From the NCBI GenBank assembly GCA_016946835.1, contig JACVTC010000060.1, positions 398,001 through 462,000 on the forward strand: a stretch of 64,000 bases of DNA, given 5' to 3'. The DNA comes from Neocallimastix lanati (nom. inval.) (Eukaryota > Neocallimastigomycota > Neocallimastigomycetes > Neocallimastigales > Neocallimastigaceae). Position numbers and translations under genes: made by a program. Shown here piece by piece: positions 10,095 to 22,424 of the stretch. Each line of letters opens with the position of its first letter. Position 1 is the first letter of the stretch. The notes under the pieces were generated by a model. The model did no database searches, was not told the origin of the DNA, and saw only the letters and a program-made list of their open reading frames with translations.

Positions 10095-13000
10095 CTCCCC
10101 CTCAAATGTAATTTTAATTATTAAAAATTATATTTGCGAAGGATTTTATTTTGTTTCCATTAGTGACTTTTGTTAAAATATCTGCTAAGTTTTCAGAGCT
10201 TTTAATGTGTTTTAATTCAACTATTTTCTTCTTAATGTTGTCTACCTTAAAGTGATATTTAATTGATATATGTTTTAATTTAGTATTTAAATCAACATTT
10301 TCCATAGAAATTTTACATGCATTATTATCAATAAAAATAGTTATTGGTTTATTAAATCCTATTAATTCAAAAAGAATATTCTTGATCCATAATAATTTAT
10401 TGATGCATTATGAAGCACTAATATATTCTGCTTCAGCGGTTGAGGTAGCAACTATAGACTGTTTTTTAGACATCCAAGAAATTGGGTTATTTCCTAAAAG
10501 AATAATATGTCCAGAAGTCGATTTTCTGTCTTTAATGTCTCCAGCAAAATCCGAATCAGTATAAGCAACTATGTCTCCTTGACCATCATAAGTTATCTTG
10601 TAATATATAGTGCTGTTTAAATATTTCAAGATGTTTTCTACTTTTCTCCAATCGGTTATTGTAGGATTTTCCGAATTTCTGGCTGCTTTGTGTACCGCAA
10701 AAGAAATGTCCGGTCTGCTTGCTTTGGATAAGAATATTAGCATACCAATAGCGCTTTTATATGTTGTTTTATCATATGGATCATTATTCTCAGAAATAAT
10801 ATTATCTCCAACGCATGGAGTTGTAACTTTTCTCATATTATTAATATTGAATTTATTTAAAATGATGTTAATAAAATGTTTTTGAAAAATTGAATAATTG
10901 AAATTGTTTTTTTCAATTATAATTCCTAATATATAATTAATTGGTTCGCATTTTGAAATTTTGAATTTTTGTTTAATTTTATTTATAATGTTACTGATTT
11001 CTTTAATTAATCCAGCGATAACCATATCATCAACATATAGTGCAATTATACAGACTAATTTTCCATTAACGTTCTTTTTAAATATGCATTTTTCAGACGA
11101 CAATTGAATAAAACCTTGTTCTATTAAAAATTCAGATGTTGTCAGATACCATTGGCGTCCTGACTGTTTTAATCTGTAAAGTGCCTTTCTAAGTTTCCAG
11201 TATCCCTTCCCAAAGTTAGCATCTCCATGAGGAATAGTTGTATAAATTTCTGTCTCAATTTTAGCATTAAGGTAGGCATCTTTAATATCAAGTTGGAAAA
11301 TATGCCATTTGAATTTTGAAGCAATGGCAATAATCAATTTTAGACCATCGATATTTAGAGTAGGGGCAAAGGTCTGAAAAAAGTCCACACCAAATAATTG
11401 TCGGAATCCTTGTGCAACAATACGAACTTTGTGTTTAATAACAATACCAGCCCTATTAATTTTATTTGTGTATATCCAAATTAAAGTTAAAATTCTTTTG
11501 CCTTTTGGGACATGTTTAACAAATATCATTATATTATTATCATAAAAGTTGCACAATTCATCATCCATGGCTTGTTCCCATAATAAATGGTCTTTGCAAT
11601 TGATTGCTTGAATATAATTGTTTGGGACCATGTTTTGAATTGAAGCAATAATTTTGTTGTTAAAATCTGTTCTACGATATTTTTTAAATTTTATAAAAAA
11701 TACTGGATTTTCTTTTCTTTTTAAAATATTTAAATTTATATTATGATTGATAAAATTATTATTTTTATTATTTGATGAGGTTCCTTCATCATAATTATTT
11801 TTAATTAAATTATTTTTATTTAAAATTTTTAAATTATTGCTTTTTGATAAATTTGGTAAATTCATTCTATAGGTCCAATAATTAAATTTATGTGATTGAT
11901 TGGGAACATTGTTATTTTCAATAATTAATTTTTAATATTACTGCTAAAAGTGGACTTTTTGTTTACATTTGAAGTAATAATTTCTTTTAACGTTTTACTT
12001 TTATTATTTTTATTACTGTGTATATTATTATTATTGTTTTATAATATATTATTATTTCTTAATGATATAGAATTTGTATTATTAATTGTATCAGTTAATT
12101 GAGTATTATTATTTTGATAATATATGTTAGAATATTCATCAATATTATTTCCTTTATTATAATTTAATATATTCGACTTAATATTATCTTCGAATTTATT
12201 ATTATTTAAGGTTTCATTAAATTTTTCATTTAAATTTTTAATATTTTCATTATTAATTAAAGTTTGATTTTTATTGGCAATTAAATTTTTGTCATTTTCA
12301 TTATATAATAAAGTTTTGTTTATATTTTCTTCAGAATTTGAAAAAGTTTTATTATTTGAAAAATTTTTATTATTTGAAAAATTTTTATTTTGAATAATTT
12401 CATCATTTTTTAAATTTTGAAAATTTTCAGTTGTATTTATATTTTGTGATTTCTCTATATTTTGACTATCAAATTTAGTCGTTTTTTCAATATTTTGTTT
12501 ATTTGCGAAAGAACTATTAGGTGGTGTCTTATTTTGATTGTTTTGATTGGAATCTGGTGAGGAAATAGATGACGGATAATCACAACCATCGTCAGGAATG
12601 TCATAGAAAATTTCCTCATTTGAATTATTTTGATTATTATTTTTATTATTATTTATGGTTAAATTATTAGGATTATAACTAATAAGATTGGTAAAATTAA
12701 AATAGAATTGGAAGATATTTGGATCTCCATATTGGTTTTTATTATCATTAGATAATTTTAGGTTGGCTGGAGTATCTTCCAAGCAGTGAATTTCTCTAAC
12801 TTTATGTATTTTGTAATTTTCATAATCCATTATAATATAACAATTCGATTGTTCACTAAATCCCAAAAATATTACTTTACGAGAATTTGGTGAAAATTTA
12901 GATTTATTTTGATCAAAAATTTTGTAATAACTAATGCATCCAAATACACGTAAATATTTAATATTTGATTTGTTATTGAAAAATATTTCATTAGGGATTT

Positions 13001-14470
13001 TATTATTAATGCTTATATGTAGTACTTTGTTGTAAACATAGTTAGCATAAGTTACAGCAAAATCCCAAAAATTTTGGCTTAATTCACTCCAATATAATAT
13101 TGTTTTTGTGCAGGAGATTAGAGTTTGATTAAATCTCTCTGCAATTCCATTATTTTCAGAGTTGTAAGGAGGAGAAAATACCTTTAAAATACCGTTTTCT
13201 TTACAGAAATTTTTAATTTTCTTGTTATCAAATTCACGTCCTTGATCTGATTTGAAAATTTTAATTTTATAGTTATAATTGCTATTATTTAAGAATTTAA
13301 AAACTTCAATAATAGTATCTATGGCTTCAGATTTACTTTTTAGTAGGAATATCCAACTTTTTCTACTAAACTCATCAATAAAAGTTAAAATAAATCTTTT
13401 TCCAGTAAAAAATTTATTTATTGGCCCAATAATATCAGAATGTATTACTTCGAGGATATAAGAAGCTTTGGGAGTAATTCTATTGTGTGATTTTCTTTTC
13501 ATTTTTGTTATTTTACATTCATCACAACAATTATTATTATTTATACCATGTTCTTGTAAATACTTTTGCATATCCTCATTATTATAATAATGATCAATTC
13601 TTCTATGCCAAAGAAGTTCTTGGTAATTATTAAAATTTTACATAGCCATAATATTATTTCTATTATTACTTATTTCATATTTTTTATTTTGAACATCAGT
13701 GATATTTATTTCATTTCTTTTATTAGCTTGAAATGATGCGATTGTTTTATAATTTTTATCTAGCATTTTTAGAATAATATTGTTATTTATTTCTTCAATA
13801 ATAACTTTTATTTCAATTTTAGCTAATTCTATACCACTAATCATATTTTTAGTTATATCTTTTGAGTACAGAACACGATTTAATTTTATTTTGTAATTAT
13901 TTATATTTAAAATTGTTTCTCCATACCCATCAAAAGTACATTTGGTTCCGTTAGCACAACTTATTTTTCATTTTTAAATTTTTGTAATATACTTTTATTA
14001 TTAGTTATATGTTCACTGCACCACTATCATATAACCATTAGTCTTTATTATAATTATTGGTATTTAATAAATATTTTATTGCATTTAACTGTTTAAGAAC
14101 ACGTGTGTTTTTGTGTTTTAACATCAAATTTTCATTAGTAATGGATGGATTATTAATTTTATTGATAAAGTTTATTGATTTTGTGTCGTCATTAGGTTTT
14201 TCTAAATTATCATGTAATTCATGATAATTAAATCCATTGTTATATTCGTTACTCAATTGAATATCATTAATATATCCCATAAATTTTCCATTGTTAGAAT
14301 TACCATTATTTTTTCTATTTGGATTTTTTAAATTGCGCCAGCATTCCTTTAAAGTGTGACCATGTTTTTCACAAATTAAACAAAATTTTTCTTTTTGATT
14401 ATTTTTATTATAATTTTTATTGTTGCTTTTATGATTCATTTGTTTATCATTTTTATATTTACTTTCATTG

Positions 14471-14501
<31 letters not shown>

Positions 14502-15251
14502 CCGTTTTTGTAAATCTTTTATATCTTTTGTGAAGTGCATCAATTTCCATTGGGTCATCGGATTTGTTGGAGTTAGTATCTTCATTATTATTGTTCCATT
14601 CTCCGGCATAAGGTTTCATGGTTATATTATATTTTATTCTCTCACACAGTTGTTTGTAGGTTTTGTTAACATTGAATTCAAATTTGCATCTAAATCCCGG
14701 AGGAAATGTATTGTAAGCATATTTTAATTTTTCCTTATCTGAAATGGGAAACTTTGATTTTTTCATATTTTCAAAAATATTATCTAACTTTGTTAATATT
14801 TTTGGAATATCTTTTATGGTTTTTGCTTTTAAATCAGCTATCTTTTTAGCCCAATAAAGCATATCCGTTTCACTTTCTCCGTATTCTCCTTTAAGGTACT
14901 TTATTATAGAATACGCGGATTCTAATTTTATGACATCCTTTATAATGTCAGAGCCTATAGAATTTAAAATAAAAAGACTTGCCTTCTTATTTTCTCTTTT
15001 CGCATTTTCTAATTCATCTGAATTAGAATTTTTTTTCTTCTAGTTCTTTAAGTACATCTTTATCAATGTAAATATTTAAATTATTAATGTATAGTACATC
15101 ATAGATTATTGTGTACCATACTTCAAAATTGTCCCCTGTCAGGCGGACATTATTTTCTTTTAATGAATAATTACTATTATAACCATTCATTATTTAAAAT
15201 ATTAATTAGAATTAATCTCTTTCCTTTCCAGAGCTGAGACTCTTAATCTGT

Positions 15252-15508
15252 TGTTATGTATATGTTTAATTTTATTTATTTATTAATATATTTAATATAA
15301 ACAAGTCTGAGATTAAAATAAAAATAATCAGGTGAAACATATACACTAAATTTAATCAAATAATTTCGTGATTTACATAAAAATAAGAAATAAGTTATTT
15401 ACATAAAAGAATGATATTAACATAAATAATGTTAATCATACATAAAATAATAATTATATAAAAAATAAAATATAAATTAATATATTAAAATTTATTAGTA
15501 TTGTAACG
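15252..15508 (-). repeat. copia 5' LTR
   Basis: A 257-bp terminal repeat matching 9837-10094. It is flanked on the right by (ATT)n and then by the rest of the interrupted Gypsy-A LTR, whose core (hairpins, GATCGATAT/ATATCGATC) is at about 15540-15850. Confidence 0.88.
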
Positions 15509-16231
15509 ATTATTATTATTATATTGGTTATAATAATAATTCTTGACTTCTCAAAGAGAACTCAAGAGCCTTATTTATACTTTTTTTCAAAATTAAGGTT
15601 AAATACAAAATGTATTTTCTAATCTTAATAAATCTCTTATCTAGGAAAAGATTAGATAGAAAAACCTAGATAAGATTTTTGATCGATATTCTATCCATAT
15701 CGATCAATACATTAATTAAGTAAAACCGATTACTTCCACGAAGTAATTAATAATTGGAAAAAACTTTAATTAGCCGAATGGTTAATCTAATCTAATGATT
15801 GAAAATAAAAGAATAAAAGAATAAAAGAATATTTAAGATATTTCAATCATAAAAATATTGATTTACATATAAAAAAAATAATATATTAATAATATTAAAT
15901 TATGTACTAAATAAAATACAGAATACATCATATAATATAGAATAATGTTTTAGTTCCATAATTTAATGAAAATAAATAACTAAAACTAATAAATTTAATA
16001 TTTAAAAGAATGATTAAATAAATTATTATTATTATTATTTAAATGTATAAAAACTATTTATCTAGATAATTTTTTAATAATAAATTTAATAGATATTTAA
16101 TATTATATTAAATAAATCATTAATTATAATTAAATGTACGAATGTAATATAATTTAGATAAAAGTTATATTAATTATAACTTAGCTAAGAAAATGTAATT
16201 ATTTTGTTAAAAATATTTATAAAATCTTACA

Positions 16232-16914
16232 AATATTTGGCAAAGGTTGATTATTATTTTAATTTAGAATTTACTTCTAAAAGTGATAATAATGTGTCAA
16301 TTGAAATAAGTATTTATTAATACATAAATGTTAATTAAAACACTAAAGTTTAAGAGTAAGAAAAGAGTATTTATTTTTTTAATAATAAAACTTTATTTAT
16401 TAATATAAAATTGTACTTTTTATTATTTAGAATATTTATATTCTTAATAAAAAAGTATTGAAAAAAAAAAGAGAATAAAATAATTTATTAAATTTTCTTA
16501 AAATCTAAATTTTTAATTCTTGAATTCTGATTCTTTATTTTTAAAGAAATATTTACATGTTTTTATATTTTTCTTTTAAGTTTAGATTTTTAAAAATAAA
16601 ACTATTTAATTATTTTAAGTAAACACTTTTAAGATAAAATAAACAATTTTGTTATTATTAATAAGTTTCTTTTCAATTAATATTAATATCAATATAAACT
16701 TAGATTTAATTTAAAATAGTTAAAGCATAATAAAAGAATAATTTAATATAAAATACATTGTTCTATAAATTAAAACAATATTTATTTAATAATTTTAAAT
16801 CTTTTAATTTATTTTTATTTGAATATTATTTTATAATTATCAATAACTAATGAAGAGGGTTATTATTCAATTTTATTGATTTTTCTTAATTTATAATTTG
16901 GTTATTTACCATAC
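16232..16914. repeat. spacer X, first copy
   Basis: AT-rich DNA colinear with a diverged copy at 18593-19201. Both contain TTTAGAATTTA followed by TTCTAAAAGTGATAATAA and, further on, TTTATATTTTTCTTTTAA. Each is followed by an inverted LTR pair, so spacer plus LTR pair forms a duplicated unit of 2.4-2.8 kb. No coding capacity. Confidence 0.65.
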
Positions 16915-17712
16915 TGTAATAATTTCTATAAATTATAGAAATTATTATTTATAATTAATATTAACTAAACTATTAATATTAAATAAAAATTAAAATAAAA
17001 ATTAAAATAAAAATAAGAATTTAATACTTATCTTTAAAATAGAGTTTATTATAAGAAAATATAATAGACCTTGAATATGAAAAGAGAAAATAAAATATGT
17101 TTTTTTTAAAAGAACTTTATTAATCTATTTGATTATTAAATATTTTATTATTTTTTTTTTTTGATAAATTTTAAAATAACTATTTTATATTAATTGAAAT
17201 ATTAATGTCTTTAATTGTTATTATATTTTTCTTAAAATAATAACTCTTGATTTTCTAAAGAAGAAAATCATTAGCTATTTATATTTTTACAAAAGTAAAT
17301 GGATTTTTCTAATCTTAACAATGATTCTTTCCAGAAAAAGATTAGAAGAAAAAACTGGAAAGATTTTTGATCAATAATCTATACTTATTGATCATCGTGT
17401 TATTAAATAAAACCAATTATAATTAATCGAAAAAACTTTAATAACCGATTTTAATAACTAAAAGAATTAAAAAGAAAAAAGGATAAAAAAAGAGAAGGAT
17501 AAAATAATGCAGAAATTTTATTTAATACATTTTTTCTATGAAATAATACAGAAGTTATATTAAATACATTTTTTCATATAACAATTAATACATTAATTGA
17601 TATAATTGTTTTTAAATGAAATAAATTTTTTAAAGAATAATAATTATGAAATGATTATTAATTAATAAGAAATAGAAATAAATTATAAAAATTTATATCA
17701 ATTTCTTATACA
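16915..17712 (-). mobile_element. diverged solo LTR, left member of an inverted pair
   Basis: An LTR of the Gypsy family in Gypsy1 orientation. It starts TGTAATAATTTC and ends near TTCTTATACA. Hairpins are kept with altered stems: CTTTCCAG/CTGGAAAG (17327-17334 with 17355-17362) and GATCAATAA/TTATTGATC around 17370-17395, plus TGATTTTCT/AGAAAATCA near 17255-17278. The opposing LTR starts 2 bp further on. Old. Confidence 0.68.
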
Positions 17713-17714
17713 TA

Positions 17715-18592
17715 TGTAAGAAATAATAATTATTTACTAATAAATAATTACTATTTCTTAGTCTTTATAATTATTGATAATAATTATAAATTTATTTAAA
17801 TTATAACAAAATTTTATTTAATTAATTATTAATTATTCATTTATAAATAATTATAATTTATTATATATTTAATTATTAAATTTATTAGTTTTAGCTTATT
17901 TATCTAATTAAATTGTAAACAAACACATTATGTATTTTATTATGTATTTAATAATGTATTCTGTATTTTATTTAATATTTTATTTTCCTTTTTTGTAAAT
18001 TTATTATTTTAAGATCGAAATATTTTTTAATTATTTTATTCTTTTATTTTCGATCATTAGATTAGATTAACCATTCGGCTAATTAAGGTTTTTTCCAATT
18101 ATTAATTACTTCGTGGAAGTAATCGGTTTTACTTAATTAATGTATTGATCGATATGGATAGAATATCGATCAAAAATCTTATCTAGGTTTTTCTGTCTAA
18201 TCTTTTCCTAGATAAGAAATTTGTTAAGATTAGAAAAACCTTTTTTATTTAACCTTATTTTAACAAAAAAAATATAAATAAGGCTCTTGAGTTCTCTTTA
18301 AGAAATCAAGAGTTATTATTATAAAAATATAGTTATAATAGTAACAATTTTATATTTTAAACTTTAACAAATTAATAAAATATTTTATTCAAAAAACATA
18401 CTTTAAAAAATTAAATTTATACAAATCTTTCTTCCTTCTTATTTTTCGTGTTATTATTATAATTAATTTTATAGTAAACTCTACCAATATTTAGGTAAAA
18501 CTTTTTTTTATTTTCTCATCTTAATGAATTAATCGTTAAGTTGAAGTTAATAATCATATTAAGTGATAGCATTTAGTATGATTATTATAACA
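17715..18592 (+). mobile_element. LTR, right member of an inverted pair
   Basis: A reverse-orientation LTR starting TGTAAGAAAT and ending ATTATAACA. The core at about 18040-18315 closely resembles Gypsy2-type LTRs (GATCGATAT/ATATCGATC, TTATCTAGG/CCTAGATAA, CTCTTGA/TCAAGAG). Together with the previous LTR it makes a large imperfect palindrome. Confidence 0.72.
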
Positions 18593-19201
18593 TAATATGC
18601 TTATTATCTTAATTTAGAATTTAATTTCTAAAAGTGATAATAAGTATAACAAAATTAAATGTTTTATAATCAATAAATTAAAATTTTATTAAAACACAAA
18701 ATATCTTAAACTTATAAAGAAAAGCAAATTTCTTTTAAGTTAAAAGATAATAAAATTTTAAATTAATAATTTTTGAGAAATTAATTATTTTTTTTTTTTA
18801 TTAATTCTGTTTCTTTAAATTTGAGATTATTTTTACAAGTTTATATATTTTTCTTTTAAATTAAAGATTTTAAAATAAAACTATCTAATTATTATTTTTA
18901 AACAATTATCATTATTTTTAAACTTAAGTTTACATTAAGATTTTTATAATATAACATTTTTAATTTTTATTATCAAAATTACATTGTTCTTTAAAATAAA
19001 ATATTTAATATTTAATAATTTTAATTATTTTAACAATTTAATTTATTTATATTATTTATTTAAAATATTTACTTTTATTATTATTAATTAATTTATAGTT
19101 ATTGTTTAGATGGTAATATGATTTATTTTATTTTGTTTAATAATTTTATTCAATTTCAATAATATAATGTTTTATTGATTTATAATTTAATCCTTTATCA
19201 A
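18593..19201. repeat. spacer X, second copy
   Basis: Colinear with 16232-16914 but diverged. It ends with ATCAA (19197-19201) directly before an LTR that starts at 19202; the same ATCAA follows the inverted LTR ending at 21420. No coding capacity. Confidence 0.6.
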
Positions 19202-21420
19202 TGTAATAATTCTATTAAGAACTAACTCAAAATAGAATTATTAACTACAACTTAACGACTAATTCATTAAGTTGAGAAAATAAAATAAAATAAATTTTTT
19301 TTTTTTTTACCTTTAGAGTTTATTATAAAATTAATTATAATAATAACACAAAAAGTAAGAGAAGAATTGTTTATATAAATTGATTTTAAAAATATGTTTT
19401 TGAATAAAATATTTTTATTAATTTATTAAAGTTAAAAATATAAAATTGTTACTATTATAACTATGTTTTTTATAATAATAACTCTTGATTTCTCAAAGAG
19501 AACTCAAGAGCCTTATTTATATTTTTTTATGAAAATAAGGTTAAATAAGAAAGGGTTTTCTAATCTTAACAAATCTCTTATCTAGGAAAAGATTAGATAG
19601 AAAAACCTAGATAAGTTTTCGATCGACATTCTATCCATATCGATCAATACATTAATTAAGTAAAACCGATTACTTCTAAAAAGTAATTGGAAAAAATCTT
19701 AATTAACCGATTTTCCAATCTAATGATCGAAAATAAAAGAATAAAATAATAAAAGATATTTCGATCATATAATTTATCCTTAAATAGTTAATAAAATACA
19801 GAATACATTATAAAATACAGAATACATTATAAAATACAGAATACATTACAAAATACAATACAAAATACATTAGTTACAGTAGAGAATTTAACATATTGTA
19901 AATATATTATTTAAAATTAATTAAATAAATTTTGTTAAATTAATGAATATTTAAAATTAAATTAAATAAATTTAATAAATATTATATGTAATTAAATAAA
20001 GTTATAGTTATAATAACTTAACTATGTTAAGATTATATTTGGTTTTGATATAACTTGGTTGGAATGCTATAAACTAATAACTTCCTTATGATAATTAAAT
20101 TTTATTTTATCAGTATTATTATAGAATTTTATTATATTTTATTTTATTATTTTATTTGATTTTATTTAATAATATTTTTTAATGAATGAAGTTATCAGAT
20201 TATTAAAATATTAATAATCTTACGAAGATTATTTAAAACATTTAATTCACTATTCTTTTATACATAAAAATAAACAATTAAAAAGTTATATAATAATAAA
20301 TAAAATAATAAACAATAGTTTAAAAAGTTAGATAATAATAAATAAAAAATAAACAATTAATTATACTTTAAAAAGTATAAATTATATTCAACAATTTTAT
20401 TATTATTATTATTATTTAATAATAATAAATAATATATATTTATATTGTAAAAGGATTTTGAGGCGTATGATCATACTAAATAATGATTAATTTGTTATGG
20501 TAATGAGGCTTATATAGCTCATCGAGTTATATCCTTTATAAACTAAGAAAATATAATTATTTGTTAGCAAATAATTATATTTTCTTAGTTAAGTTATTAT
20601 AACTATAACTTTATTTAATTACATATAATATTTATTAAATTTATTTAATTTAATTTTAAATATTCATTAATTTAACAAAATTTATTTAATTAATTTTAAA
20701 TAATATATTTACAATATGCTAAATTCTCTACTGTAACTAATGTATTTTGTATTGTATTTTATTCTGTATTTTATAATGTATTCTGTATTTTATAATGTAT
20801 TCAGTATTTTATTAACTATTTAATTTTATATTTTTAATATAAGGATAAATTATATGATCGAAATATCTTTTATTATTTTATTCTTTTATTTTCGATCATT
20901 AGATTGGAAAATCGGTTAATTAAGATTTTTTCCAATTACTTTTAGAAGTAATCGGTTTTACTTAATTAATGCGATGATCGATATGGATAGAATATCGATC
21001 GAAAACTTATCTAGGTTTTTCTATCTAATCTTTTCCTAGATAAGAGATTTGTTAAGATTAGAAAACCCTTTCTTATTTAACTTTATTTTCATAAAAAAAT
21101 ATAAATAAGGCTCTTGAGTTCTCTTTGAGAAATCAAGAGTTATTATTATAAAAAACATAGTTATAATAGTAACATTTTTATATTTTTAACTTTAATAAAT
21201 TAATAAAAATATTTTATTCAAAAACATATTTTTAAAATCAATTTATACAAACAATTCTTTTCTTACTTTTTGTGTTATTATTATAATTAATTTTATAATA
21301 AACTCTACTCTAAAGGTAAAAAAAAAATTTATTTTATTTTATTTTCTCAAATTAATGAATTAGTCGTTAAGTTGTAGTTAATAATTCTATTTTGAGTTAG
21401 TTCTTAATAGAATTATTACA
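19202..21420. mobile_element. palindromic LTR pair with 5-bp target duplication
   Basis: An LTR in Gypsy1/2 orientation (19202 to about 20024), ~500 bp of AT-rich loop, then an inverted Gypsy2-type LTR (about 20541-21420). The unit is bounded by ATCAA on both sides (19197-19201 and 21421-21425), so it appears to have integrated, or been fixed, as one piece. The two LTRs are very similar in their core, implying youth. The loop has no coding sequence; a small palindrome lies at about 20541-20590. Confidence 0.7.
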
Positions 21421-21425
21421 ATCAA

Positions 21426-22424
21426 TGTAATAATTTAATTAAAAAATTATAATTAAATTATTAATCATTAATATTAGCTCTAACTGCTAATATTAAAGGT
21501 TTAGAAAAGAATCATACTTACTTATGGTTCTTTCTAATTATCGAGTTTATTATAACGAATTATAATAGACGAAACACTAAAATTGATAAGGAAAAGTTTT
21601 AATTATAAAATTTGTTTTATTAAAATAATTTGTTTTATTATTTATTAAAAATTTTAAATGTTAAAATTTATTGTCATTATTATTATATTATAATTGTTAT
21701 AATAATAACTCTTGATTTCTCAAAGAGAACTCAAGAGCCTTATTTATACTTTTTTGTCAAAATAAGGTTAAAATCAAAAGGGGTTCTAATCTTAACAAAT
21801 CTCTTATCTAGGAAAAGACTAGAAGAAAAACCTAGATAAGTTTTTTGATCGATATTCTATCCATATTGATCATCGCGTTAATTAAGTAAAACCGATTACT
21901 TTTAAGAAGTAATTGGAAAAACCTTAATTAACCGATTACTTAATCTAATATAATGATCGAAAATAAAAGAATAAAATAATGAAAATTATTTCGATCATAA
22001 AATTTAAAATTTAATCTATTTAGTTCTATTTTATAGAACTTTACATAAAAAATATAAAACAATACATTAATAATAAAATACATGATTAATACAATACAGA
22101 ATACATGATAGAATACAGAATACATGATAAAATACAGAATAGTGTTTTAGTTTATGATTTAATAAGTGAGAGAAAACTAAAACTAATAAATTTAATAATT
22201 AAGTGAATAATTAAATAAATTTAATATTATTTTAAATGTATAAAAATTATTTAATTAAATAAATTTTTAATATTAAACTAAATAAAATTTTAATATATAA
22301 TTAAATAAATTATTAATTATAATTAATTGTATAAATGAAATATGAGTTAAATAAAAGTTATATTAATTATAACCAAACTAAGAAAATATAATTATTTTGT
22401 TAAAAATAATTATAGATTCTTACA
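21426..22424 (-). repeat. Gypsy1 3' LTR
   Basis: A 999-bp terminal repeat from TGTAATAATTTAATT to GATTCTTACA, almost identical to 27726-28742. It begins 5 bp after the inverted LTR that ends at 21420. It contains the hairpin core and a variable number of short tandem units around TACAGAATACATGATA. Confidence 0.92.

Larger units (their letters stand above)
9837..15508 (-). mobile_element. Ty1/copia LTR retrotransposon, fossil
   Basis: A 5.7-kb element with LTRs at 9837-10094 and 15252-15508. Parts in element order on the minus strand: gag with a CCHC zinc knuckle (about 14040-15190), a protease-region remnant (about 13640-14000), integrase (about 12040-13570) with a long Asn-rich tail, then reverse transcriptase with YVDD and RNase H (about 10110-11865). 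Integrase preceding RT is the Ty1/copia order. A purine tract GAGGGGGAG lies directly inside the left (3') LTR. It is broken, with about five breaks. The LTRs are very similar, so insertion was fairly recent. It sits in an (ATT)n stretch inside the Gypsy-A LTR. Confidence 0.9.
7227..16231 (-). mobile_element. Gypsy-A: fossil Ty3/gypsy fragment, interrupted by a copia element
   Basis: An incomplete copy of the Gypsy1 family. Parts recognisable from right to left on the minus strand are a GC-richer leader (about 9260-9610, closely matching the Gypsy1 leader), gag, aspartic protease, and the first part of reverse transcriptase including the YLDD region near 7250. The rest of RT, RNase H, integrase and the 3' LTR are absent. 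Its 5' LTR continues at about 9620-9836 and resumes at 15509-16231, split by the copia element. It is broken, with roughly half a dozen breaks plus the large truncation. Older than Gypsy1, but still very similar to it in sequence. Confidence 0.85.
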
